From positions 1-34,285 of the forward strand of contig JBKDJY010000122.1 in NCBI GenBank assembly GCA_046345275.1: a DNA stretch of 34,285 nt, given 5' to 3'. The DNA is from UBA4416 sp046345275. Its GTDB lineage: Bacteria; Bacteroidota; Bacteroidia; B-17B0; Aurantibacillaceae. The notes under the pieces were generated by a model. The model had not been told where the DNA came from and searched no databases. It saw nothing but the letters and a program-made list of their open reading frames with translations. Made by a program: the position numbers and the translations under genes. Within the stretch, counting starts at the first letter, position 1, and each line of letters starts with the position of its first letter. Below, piece by piece: positions 17,777 to 25,239 of this stretch.

Positions 17777-17804
17777 AATTAAAAACTCCTTCTTTTAATT
17801 TTAC
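17777..17804 (+). terminator. Weak AT-only hairpin, possible terminator of the receiver operon
   Basis: AATTAAAA (17777-17784) pairs perfectly with TTTTAATT (17793-17800) across 8 nt, 11 nt after the response regulator stop, followed by TTAC. All pairs are A-T and the T tract is interrupted, so termination would be inefficient. It lies between convergent genes. Confidence 0.25.
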
Positions 17805-17897
17805 TTTAGCACACTATCAGCATTTACTTGTGCATATAAAGTGTTAACGACAGTTAAAAAAAAGAATGCGAATTGATTTTTTCATTTTCATGATAAT

Positions 17898-18860
17898 TTA
17901 AATTCCCTTAATTACTGATAAAAATAAAGGCATGCCAATCGTAATATTTAAAGGGAAAGTAATAGCAAGAGCCATTGGAAGAAATAGTCCTGGATTTGCT
18001 TTTGGAACAGCTATTTTCATAGCAGCTGGCACGGCAATATAAGAAGCGCTTGCTGCAAGAACTGCAAATATAAATCGGTTAGCAATATCGTGAGTTACAA
18101 ATGAGCTTAAGTAAGCAACCACACAGCCATTAATTAATGGAATGACAATAGCGAAAATTAAAGGAAATAATCCATTATTGGTAAATGAATTTAATTTTCG
18201 TCCACTTACAATTCCCATATCTAATAAAAAGATAGCTAGGAATCCTTTAAAAATATCGTTAGTAAATGGTTTAATTCCTTCTGCTTGTTTTGCATTTGCA
18301 AGTAAGCCAATTACTAAACTACCTAAAATAAGCAAAACACTACCATTGGTTAGTGAATGTTTAACCACAGAAAGAGGTTTAACTTTGTTTGATTTATCTT
18401 TATTAAAAATAGACATCAGTATTAAGCCAGCTATAATGGCTGGAGATTCCATTAAAGCCATTATAGCCACCATATGGCCGTGCAACTCAAGTTTCTGTAT
18501 ATCCAAATAAGAAACTGCCGTTACAAAAGTCACAGCACTTACAGATCCATATGCTGCTGCAATTGCACCAGCATCATATATATTTAATTTTCGTTTCAGA
18601 ATAAAAAATGTGTAAACAGGAATGAGCAAAGACAAACCAATGCCGAATAACATAGACCAAACAATCTCTGCACTAAATGTTTCATGCGACAACTCTTGCC
18701 CTCCTTTAAAGCCAATTGAAAACAATAGATATAAGGAAATAAATTTTGAAGAATTGGGTGGAATTTCTAAATCACTTTTTAATTTAACGGCAATAATTCC
18801 TAAAATAAAAAATAAGAATGCTGGGTTAGTAACATTTGAGATGAGTAAGTCTAAATTCAT
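17898..18860 (-). CDS. sbtA: SbtA-type sodium-dependent bicarbonate permease
   Basis: A 320-residue inner-membrane protein with about ten hydrophobic segments in two inverted halves. It carries SbtA hallmarks: YGSVSAVTFVTAVSYL (104-119), MALMESPAI (134-142) and ASASYIAVPAAMKIA (270-284). Cyanobacterial SbtA imports bicarbonate with Na+ and is controlled by the PII-like SbtB; no SbtB-like gene is present in this window. It lies 29 bp downstream of dihydroorotase on the same strand, so it is probably in that operon, which suggests that the imported bicarbonate feeds carbamoyl-phosphate synthesis rather than carbon fixation. The transport assignment is by family only. Confidence 0.88.
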   Translation of the reverse strand: MNLDLLISNVTNPAFLFFILGIIAVKLKSDLEIPPNSSKFISLYLLFSIGFKGGQELSHETFSAEIVWSMLFGIGLSLLIPVYTFFILKRKLNIYDAGAIAAAYGSVSAVTFVTAVSYLDIQKLELHGHMVAIMALMESPAIIAGLILMSIFNKDKSNKVKPLSVVKHSLTNGSVLLILGSLVIGLLANAKQAEGIKPFTNDIFKGFLAIFLLDMGIVSGRKLNSFTNNGLFPLIFAIVIPLINGCVVAYLSSFVTHDIANRFIFAVLAASASYIAVPAAMKIAVPKANPGLFLPMALAITFPLNITIGMPLFLSVIKGI

Positions 18861-18889
18861 AATTGCTTGTTGATCTTATTGGTTATTAT

Positions 18890-20245
18890 TTATCTGTATT
18901 TTTCAAATAGTAATCGTTTGCCTTTTATTTGTTCGTTAAAACTGCGGTTATCATATACAATTTGTCCATTTACAAGTGTTTTAATTATTTTACTTTTAAA
19001 AGTATCATTTTCAAAGGCAGACCATCCGCATTTGTATAATGTGTTTTCTTTTGTAGACTTCCAACTATTATTTAGGTCTACTAAAACTAAATCAGCATAA
19101 TAACCTTCTCTAATATACCCTCTATCAACTATTCGGTATATTTCAGAAACATGATGACTGGTTTTCTCAACAATTTTTTCTAATGAAAAATGTCCTTGGT
19201 GGTACAACTCCAATAAAGTTACTAAAGCATGTTGCACTAATGGCCCTCCTGATTTAGATTGTGCATAGTTTCCTTCTTTTTCTGAAAGTATGTGAGGTGC
19301 ATGATCTGTGGCAATAATGTCAATTAGATTATCATTTAAGGCTTTAATTAATCCTGACTTATTATTTTCTGATTTAATAGAAGGATTCCATTTTATAAGA
19401 TTACCTAATTGATTATAATCTTTATCCGTAAACCATAAATGATGAACACAAGCTTCAGCAGTTATTCTTTTATCTCTTAACGAATCAGATGATTGAAATA
19501 AATGCGTTTCCATTTCAGTAGAAATATGGTAGGCATGAAAACGAGCTTGATATTTTTTTGCAATTTCTATGACTCTTTTGGTAGCTTCAAAACAAGCTTG
19601 CTCATTTCTAATTAAAGGATGACAACAATCAGGAATAGCATCACCAAATTTCTCTTTAAATAACTGGGTATTTCTGTTTATGATTGTATCGTCTTCGCAA
19701 TGTAATGTTACTAATGAATTTGTTCTTGAAAAAAGTTGTTCTAAAAACTCAGGGTAATTTGCTAATATGCCATCATCGGCGTCAAAATACAAACCATCAT
19801 CCGTCAAACCACAAATCATTTCATTATCAATTTTCAAAGCCTCTTCCAAGTTATACTTTGTAATGCCCATAAAAAAAGAGTAATTAGCCAAAGAAGTATT
19901 ATTAGCTATAGCATATTTATCTTCTAATAATTTTAATGAAGTTGTATTTGGTATTGTATTAGGCATATCCATAAATGAGGTAATGCCTCCTGCAACTGCT
20001 GCTCTTGATTCAGAATAGATGTTTGCTTTATGTGTTAATCCAGGTTCTCTAAAATGAACTTGGTCATCTATAAAGCCTGGCAAAAGATATAAGCCTTCTG
20101 CATTTATAACTTTTATATTTTCATTATCAACTGTAATTGAATAATTTATTTTTGAAATTCTTTCTCCGTCAATCAATACATCTAAGGTCTTTATTTTTCC
20201 TTCGTTTACTACTTGTGCTGATTTAATGAGTAATTTTTTAGTCAT
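18890..20245 (-). CDS. pyrC: Dihydroorotase
   Basis: Amidohydrolase-superfamily enzyme that cyclises carbamoyl-aspartate to dihydroorotate in pyrimidine synthesis. From ATG 20245 it has 451 residues; a TTG one codon earlier is not preferred. The first metal motif reads FIDDQVHFREPG (58-69), followed by SFMDMPNT (90-97), TLHCEDD (180-186), HAYHIST (237-243) and ATDHAPH (312-318). In the usual D-x-H-x-H motif the first His is Gln here (Q62) while H64 remains; as far as I recall this is shared by Bacteroidota dihydroorotases, so it does not by itself mean loss of activity. It begins 9 bp after the DUF6671 gene stop. Allantoinase is the main alternative, but the HFREPG and SFMDMPNT signatures favour dihydroorotase. 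Confidence 0.92.
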   Translation of the reverse strand: MTKKLLIKSAQVVNEGKIKTLDVLIDGERISKINYSITVDNENIKVINAEGLYLLPGFIDDQVHFREPGLTHKANIYSESRAAVAGGITSFMDMPNTIPNTTSLKLLEDKYAIANNTSLANYSFFMGITKYNLEEALKIDNEMICGLTDDGLYFDADDGILANYPEFLEQLFSRTNSLVTLHCEDDTIINRNTQLFKEKFGDAIPDCCHPLIRNEQACFEATKRVIEIAKKYQARFHAYHISTEMETHLFQSSDSLRDKRITAEACVHHLWFTDKDYNQLGNLIKWNPSIKSENNKSGLIKALNDNLIDIIATDHAPHILSEKEGNYAQSKSGGPLVQHALVTLLELYHQGHFSLEKIVEKTSHHVSEIYRIVDRGYIREGYYADLVLVDLNNSWKSTKENTLYKCGWSAFENDTFKSKIIKTLVNGQIVYDNRSFNEQIKGKRLLFEKYR

Positions 20246-20254
20246 CAATAGAAA

Positions 20255-21091
20255 TTAAGGATTACAGATGTCGCAATACATGGGGTCTTCACTAAAAATT
20301 CCATTTGGATACATTTTTTCTTCTTGATAATTACATTTTTTGCATTGATAATGATGTGCAATAATAGACTTGGTTTTAAAACCGCAATTACTGCAAGGTA
20401 AGCCTATTTTAATATCAACTATATCAAATCCAATTGTACTACATTTTGGACAACAACTATTAATTTTTGAAATTAACTTTTGAAAAACTTTTTCAATAAC
20501 TAACATTCTGGTTGGATTATACATGGCACGCATGTCCGTTTCAGCAAAAACAGTTCCATACTTTTTAAACAAAAAATAATAGGCTTTACTTAATTCATTG
20601 GCAGAAGTAATCCCTTTAAAAATATCTTGTTTAAATTCCGCATCTTTTCTCAATATGATAGCATGTGAAGGAAATTTAGAGTTGTCTGCAAAGTTTAATA
20701 AATCTTCATAAGAATCTATTTCTCGTCCGCCAAAATTAGTATTCACTGATGTTTCACTGGCTATAATTTCAATTTCGTTTTTTTTATCAATTAATATGGC
20801 GAGTTCATTATCGGCTGGAGCAAAATAAAATTGAGGATGTGGCCCAAATGAACCTTCGCTTGCTACTGCTAAATCAGCATCTTCTAACTCCATAGCTTGC
20901 AAACATTTATTGCGAAGCGTAGTAACAGGATCGTGAACACGTTCTATCTCTCCAGTAAAAGTTCCTAAACTATCTGTATCGAAATGAACGGGAACCTTAC
21001 TATTTAAACCAAATGCTTTTTTAAACAAAGGAGAAATAACTTTTTCTTTGTGGTGCTTGGTTGCAATTATCAGGGTTCTTTTATCAAACAT
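20255..21091 (-). CDS. DUF6671-type protein with paired zinc ribbons
   Basis: A 278-residue protein that I match to DUF6671 from memory; its function is unknown. The N-terminal domain (1-205) has conserved-looking acidic and glycine motifs: TDSLGTFTGEIER (39-51), ASEGSFGPHP (77-86), NTNFGGREIDSYEDLL (117-132) and ETDMRAMYNPTRM (184-196). They look like an enzyme active site rather than a scaffold. The C-terminus carries four CxxC pairs, C214-C217, C233-C236, C250-C253 and C273-C276, enough for two zinc ribbons. It is the first gene ahead of pyrC (9 bp) and sbtA. No classical -7 box was found upstream. Confidence 0.75.
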   Translation of the reverse strand: MFDKRTLIIATKHHKEKVISPLFKKAFGLNSKVPVHFDTDSLGTFTGEIERVHDPVTTLRNKCLQAMELEDADLAVASEGSFGPHPQFYFAPADNELAILIDKKNEIEIIASETSVNTNFGGREIDSYEDLLNFADNSKFPSHAIILRKDAEFKQDIFKGITSANELSKAYYFLFKKYGTVFAETDMRAMYNPTRMLVIEKVFQKLISKINSCCPKCSTIGFDIVDIKIGLPCSNCGFKTKSIIAHHYQCKKCNYQEEKMYPNGIFSEDPMYCDICNP

Positions 21092-21197
21092 TCGAACTAA
21101 AGAATTACGCTATTCATTCTTAAATACTATATCCGTTAATCACACTATTTTTGTTATTTTAGAATTTAATATTGAGTGCTTGAATTAATTTTTTTCT

Positions 21198-21223
21198 AAA
21201 AAAAGAAGGACAAAATGTCCTTC
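21198..21223 (-). terminator. Rho-independent terminator of the icd operon
   Basis: Read on the minus strand, GAAGGACA (21223-21216) pairs with TGTCCTTC (21212-21205) across a 3-nt loop and is followed by seven T residues (plus-strand A run 21198-21204). It lies 34 nt after the 79-residue gene's stop and separates that operon from the DUF6671-pyrC-sbtA unit. Confidence 0.8.
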
Positions 21224-21257
21224 CATAAATTAATCCAAGCCAATTTAAAAAAAACCA

Positions 21258-21497
21258 TTATAGTGTAATGCTACTTTGAATGCTTATTTGCCCATCTTGA
21301 GATTCAATGTGTTTTCTCATATCAAACAATTGCTTTTGTAATCTCTTAATTCGCGTTTCACGCATGTTAATATCTTCTTCACTAGATGATTTATTTATTT
21401 TATCTTCCTGAAACTTAATCTTAACATGTATGATTTTTGTTAAGATGTCCAAAGCGTCTTTCGCATCAAAATTACCTTCAATCAGTTGAATCGTCAT
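21258..21497 (-). CDS. Small coiled-coil protein of unknown function
   Basis: A 79-residue acidic-basic protein with no Cys, no signal and no membrane segment. Residues 12-65 form a long predicted helix with heptad-like spacing, including MRETRIKRLQKQLFDMRKHI (45-64). The opening MTIQLIEGNF and AKDALDILTKII suggest a conserved domain rather than random sequence. It begins 19 bp after the icd stop and just before a strong terminator, so it is co-transcribed with icd. I do not know its function; a small partner of a larger protein is a guess. Confidence 0.75.
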   Translation of the reverse strand: MTIQLIEGNFDAKDALDILTKIIHVKIKFQEDKINKSSSEEDINMRETRIKRLQKQLFDMRKHIESQDGQISIQSSITL

Positions 21498-21516
21498 ATT
21501 TTAAAATTTATTTATA

Positions 21517-22953
21517 TTATTGACCTTGACCTAATGAGTATGAAGCTTTACCATCAAATGAATAAAGATTTTCAGTTTTTATGGTATCTATTTTTTCTTC
21601 GATAGAATTTTTTAAAAGTTCAATAATATTTGCTTTAGTTATTACTGAATCTTCTTTAGGCTTAAAACGACAACGCCAATGGTCTGTACAGAATGTTTCT
21701 TTAAAACCATCAGGCCAAACTTTAATACCACGGTTCGTAATCATGGATAATGCAATACCATTGTTTTCGATGGATTTAATTTTTGTAGCTAACTCATTTG
21801 GATCCGTTCCTTGCCAATGAACAAATAAATCTACACCTACTAATTCTTTTTTAGCAGCTGGTTTACGTTTGTATTTTGGCAAACTTAATGCGGAATTATT
21901 GGCGTATGATACGGGCTTAAGAATAGATGGTTTTTGACCAAGATTTGTAATTACTGCTTTTGCAAATTCTTGTGTACCTACTTTTTGTTTACTGATGCCT
22001 TCTTTATAAATATCGTATGTATGAATTCCGTCTTCCAAAGTTTTTAGCCAAGCATTTTGAACTTTTTCTGCTACTTCAGTTTGCCCGATATGATTTAACA
22101 TCAATATCGCACCTTGAAGTAAACCTGATGGATTTGCTAAGTTTTGACCTGCTCTTCTTGGTGCCGAACCATGAATGGCCTCAAACATTGAACACTCTTC
22201 GCCAATATTTGCTGACCCAGCCAATCCAACTGAACCAGTGATTTGAGCGGCGACATCACTTAACACATCACCATATAAATTAGGCATTACAATTACGTCA
22301 AAAGCTTCTGGCGTATCAGCCATTTTTGCTGCGCCAATATCAATGATCCAATGTTCATTTTCTATTTCAGGATATTCTTTTGCGATTTCATCAAACACTT
22401 GATGGAACAAGCCATCCGTTTGCTTCATAATATTATCCTTTGTAAAGCAAGTAACTTTTTTTCGGTTTTGTTGTTTGGCATATTCAAAAGCGTATCTTAC
22501 AATTTTTTCACAACCAGGTCTGCTAATTAATTTTAGACATTGAACCACTTCATCAGTTTGCTGATGTTCAATACCAGCATATAAATCTTCTTCGTTTTCT
22601 CTCACAATAACAATGTCCATCACCGGATGTTTTGTGCTGACAAAAGGATGTAAACTCATGCAAGGACGAACATTAGAATACAAACCTAAAAATTTACGAG
22701 TAGTTACATTTAAGCTTTTATAACCTCCCCCTTGAGGAGTAGTAATTGGCGCCTTTAAAAACACCTTATTACGTCTGATAGTTTCCCATGATTCGTTAGC
22801 AATACCAGATGTATTACCAGCTAGGTAAACTTTTTCACCTACTTCAATTTCATCAATTTCAATTTTAGCACCCGCAGCTAAAATAATTTCTAAGGTAGCG
22901 TCCATTATTTCTGGCCCTATACCATCTCCTTTTGCAACTGTTATTTTTGTCAT
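21517..22953 (-). CDS. icd: NADP-dependent isocitrate dehydrogenase
   Basis: Oxidatively decarboxylates isocitrate to 2-oxoglutarate in the TCA cycle. The 478-residue form has a C-terminal extension (about 350-478) as in the Thermus enzyme, longer than E. coli Icd (416). The isocitrate site reads SLNVTTRKFLGLYSNVRP (80-97) with S80, N82, R86 and R96, plus R118 before ENEEDLYAGIEH (119-130). Metal-binding Asp residues lie in NLYGDVLSD (225-233), and the cofactor loop is HGSAPRRAG (261-269). The NADP rather than NAD assignment follows family membership. It is the third gene of a four-gene minus-strand run, 13 bp after the YceI-like gene. Confidence 0.92.
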   Translation of the reverse strand: MTKITVAKGDGIGPEIMDATLEIILAAGAKIEIDEIEVGEKVYLAGNTSGIANESWETIRRNKVFLKAPITTPQGGGYKSLNVTTRKFLGLYSNVRPCMSLHPFVSTKHPVMDIVIVRENEEDLYAGIEHQQTDEVVQCLKLISRPGCEKIVRYAFEYAKQQNRKKVTCFTKDNIMKQTDGLFHQVFDEIAKEYPEIENEHWIIDIGAAKMADTPEAFDVIVMPNLYGDVLSDVAAQITGSVGLAGSANIGEECSMFEAIHGSAPRRAGQNLANPSGLLQGAILMLNHIGQTEVAEKVQNAWLKTLEDGIHTYDIYKEGISKQKVGTQEFAKAVITNLGQKPSILKPVSYANNSALSLPKYKRKPAAKKELVGVDLFVHWQGTDPNELATKIKSIENNGIALSMITNRGIKVWPDGFKETFCTDHWRCRFKPKEDSVITKANIIELLKNSIEEKIDTIKTENLYSFDGKASYSLGQGQ

Positions 22954-22966
22954 AATTATTATATAT

Positions 22967-23596
22967 TTATTTTGTTTTTGTTTCTTTTATTAAAAATTCA
23001 TATTCTGGTTTTAATTCGTTTATGTAACCTCTGTATATCGATATACTAATTGATTTTTTATAGTGATGATGTTTCTTGTGGATGTTAAATTCTTTTGGGT
23101 AGAACCCCAAATGAAAATTAACATTTACCCTATCAAAATAGTCCTGCGAGTTATTTAAAAATAAGAATCCATCTTTAGAAATTTCAAAAATATTTAATTC
23201 GATTGTGTATGGTTTTGAAACACCATTAAGGTTTAAAATTCCATTTATAATAATTGGTTTGGAAATATGATGAGTTAATGCTAGTAAGTTGTTACTGTTT
23301 AGATGACCTTTAAAAATGAGATGAGATTCTGCCAAGTCCAATAGCCATTCGTCCAAAGAATCATTACCTATTTTGAATTTATTAAAGTCTATCTGAACAA
23401 TTAATTCACTATTATTTTGATTGAAAAAAATGAACCCTGAATTACTTATAGAAAAGCATTCACGCTTATTAAAACAAGATTGAATATAGGTGGCAGAAGG
23501 TAATGGTGCTTGAGCATTGCAAAATTGACCAATAATCAAAATCAGGACTACCAAAAATCTTCTTATTTCAATTATTACGTTATCCATCAACTTCAT
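22967..23596 (-). CDS. Secreted YceI-like protein
   Basis: A 209-residue protein with an N-terminal signal (RRFLVVLILIIGQFCNAQ, 12-29; cleavage near A28). The region 60-165 shows the YceI-like beta-barrel pattern: LIFKGHLNSNN (93-103), then KPIIINGILNLNGVSKPYTIEL (113-134 region), corresponding to the G-x-L-T-h-x-G-v-t strand pair. YceI-like proteins bind isoprenoid or other lipid-like molecules in the periplasm, but the ligand here is unknown. The C-terminal tail is rich in His and Lys (HKKHHHYKK near 173-181). Two ATGs, 23596 and 23587, are possible. It lies 16 bp after the two-TM gene and 13 bp before icd. Confidence 0.7.
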   Translation of the reverse strand: MKLMDNVIIEIRRFLVVLILIIGQFCNAQAPLPSATYIQSCFNKRECFSISNSGFIFFNQNNSELIVQIDFNKFKIGNDSLDEWLLDLAESHLIFKGHLNSNNLLALTHHISKPIIINGILNLNGVSKPYTIELNIFEISKDGFLFLNNSQDYFDRVNVNFHLGFYPKEFNIHKKHHHYKKSISISIYRGYINELKPEYEFLIKETKTK

Positions 23597-23612
23597 TTAT
23601 TTTGTATTTCAA

Positions 23613-24227
23613 TTAAATTTCTACTTTATAAATACTTTTAATTGGTAATATGATTCCACTTTTTAAAGTTATATTATGCTCATCTAATTGCCATATAGTC
23701 GTTTCTATGTGTTTGTTTGACGCTATATCCCTAAAATAAATTTTAACTTTATGTTTATACGTGTTTCCTAATTTAAGGGCATTATTTAAATCATTTTCTC
23801 TTTGTTTCATATCATCTGATGAGAAAAGAACATCATCAGGCAAAAAAGATAATGAGCTTAAATTTTCTTTTTCAATCAATTTACTTTTAGAATGGTCTAT
23901 TTTATTTGCTAATTGTTTTTTATAATTTTCAATTCGTTCAATTTTTTTTAGCAATCTTTTGTTCCTAGTCTGTTTTTTTAATATATTAAATGAAGTTACT
24001 TTATTTGGAGTGTCATTATAAAGTCTTATGCTTATCAACATTACAATTAAAGATATAAATCCTGTTAAAAAATAATGATGAGTAGCAAAATCCTGAAGAT
24101 CATGCTCTAATTCTATCAGTTTTATATGAAGTATAAAGCTTAATAGTATGATGCATCCAGCTATAGTAGATATAACTATTAATAATGCGTTTAATCGGGT
24201 TATGGTTTTTTGTTTTGAGTTTGACAT
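23613..24227 (-). CDS. Two-TM membrane protein with coiled coil, unknown function
   Basis: A 204-residue protein with two hydrophobic segments (about 13-36 and 52-68), a basic coiled-coil stretch (84-120, KKQTRNKRLLKKIERIENY and onward) and a C-terminal region with alternating beta pattern (about 155-204). The C-terminal half should face the cytoplasm. I do not recognise a family. It is the first gene of the run leading to icd and is divergent from the LysR gene, with 87 bp between starts, so it is a candidate LysR target. Confidence 0.7.
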   Translation of the reverse strand: MSNSKQKTITRLNALLIVISTIAGCIILLSFILHIKLIELEHDLQDFATHHYFLTGFISLIVMLISIRLYNDTPNKVTSFNILKKQTRNKRLLKKIERIENYKKQLANKIDHSKSKLIEKENLSSLSFLPDDVLFSSDDMKQRENDLNNALKLGNTYKHKVKIYFRDIASNKHIETTIWQLDEHNITLKSGIILPIKSIYKVEI

Positions 24228-24245
24228 AATCGCCTATTTTTGTTT

Positions 24246-24267
24246 ATGCAAATTTCAGTATTTGTAT
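24246..24267. promoter_or_regulatory. Inverted repeat, candidate LysR operator
   Basis: ATGCAAAT (24246-24253) and ATTTGTAT (24260-24267) form an inverted repeat with one mismatch and a 6-nt spacer, of the size LysR dimers bind. It overlaps the TTG -33 element of the LysR gene (24262-24264) and lies 19 nt from the start codon of the divergent two-TM gene, so it could serve both autorepression and control of the icd run. The region is very AT-rich, which weakens the case. Confidence 0.3.
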
Positions 24268-24290
24268 TCATAAATTTTAATTTATATTTG
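24262..24290 (+). promoter_or_regulatory. Bacteroidota-type promoter for the LysR gene
   Basis: TTG at 24262-24264 is followed after 18 nt by TATATTTG at 24283-24290, a full match to the TTG/TAnnTTTG pattern. The start of transcription would be near 24296, giving a leader of about 19 nt. Confidence 0.6.
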
Positions 24291-24314
24291 TTATAATATA
24301 TATATAAATTATTT

Positions 24315-25238
24315 ATGAATTATACCTTACATCAATTACAAGTATTTGTTAAAGTGGTACAGCTAAAGAGTATTACCAAAGCATCAGAAGAACTATTCTT
24401 AACTCAACCCGCAGTGTCTATACAGCTCAAAAATTTTCAAGAACAATTTGAAATTCCCTTAACTGAAATTATCGGACGCAAATTATATGTTACTGATTTT
24501 GGTAAAGAAATTGCAAAAGCAGCCGAAAATATTTTAAATGAAGTGTATGCCATCAATTATAAAACCATGGCTTTTAAAGGCCAATTAACTGGTCGATTAA
24601 AAATTTCTATAGTTTCAACAGGAAAGTACATCATGCCTTTATTTTTAACCAATTTTCTAAAATCACATCCTGATATTGAATTGATCTTAGATGTAACTAA
24701 TAAATCAAAGGTTATTGAAAGTTTGGAAAATAATGAAGTTGATTTCTCCTTGGTATCTGTGTTGCCAGAAAAATTATCAATCAATAAAATTGAATTAATG
24801 CAAAACAAATTGTATTTAATTGGAAATTCAGATAAAAAATTTAAAACAACTCAATATGATAAAAAAATATTTGAGGAACTACCTCTTATTTATAGAGAAA
24901 ATGGTTCAGGCACTCGCTTGGTAATGGAAAAATTTATAGAAAAAAATAATTTGCCTGTCCGTAAAAAAATGGAGTTAACTACCAATGAAGCGGTTAAACA
25001 AGCTGTTATGAGTGGTTTGGGCTACTCTATCATGCCATTAATAGGTCTAAAAAATGAATTATTAAATGGTGACTTACAAATTATACCCGTCAAAAATTTC
25101 CCAATCAAATCTACTTGGAATCTTATTTGGTTAAACCACAAACATTTTTCGCCAGTTGCAGTAGCTTATCTTAACTACATTAAAAAAGAAAAGAACAATA
25201 TTATTAAAGAAAAATTTGAATGGTTTGAGAATTATTAA
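24315..25238 (+). CDS. LysR-family transcriptional regulator
   Basis: A 307-residue LysR regulator. The winged helix-turn-helix is at 1-62, with the core AVxxxSITKASEELFLTQPAVSIQL pattern at about 15-38. The effector-binding domain covers about 88-295, opening GRLKISIVSTGKYIMPLFL and containing ENGSGTR (residues about 195-201) and AVKQAVMSGLGYSIMPL (226-242), typical of CysB/CbbR-like effector folds. It is divergent from the two-TM/YceI/icd run and, at its 3' end, its stop is 1 bp from the stop of the TolC gene. The divergent placement suggests control of the icd run; the effector is unknown. Confidence 0.93.
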   Translation: MNYTLHQLQVFVKVVQLKSITKASEELFLTQPAVSIQLKNFQEQFEIPLTEIIGRKLYVTDFGKEIAKAAENILNEVYAINYKTMAFKGQLTGRLKISIVSTGKYIMPLFLTNFLKSHPDIELILDVTNKSKVIESLENNEVDFSLVSVLPEKLSINKIELMQNKLYLIGNSDKKFKTTQYDKKIFEELPLIYRENGSGTRLVMEKFIEKNNLPVRKKMELTTNEAVKQAVMSGLGYSIMPLIGLKNELLNGDLQIIPVKNFPIKSTWNLIWLNHKHFSPVAVAYLNYIKKEKNNIIKEKFEWFENY

Positions 25239-25239
25239 A

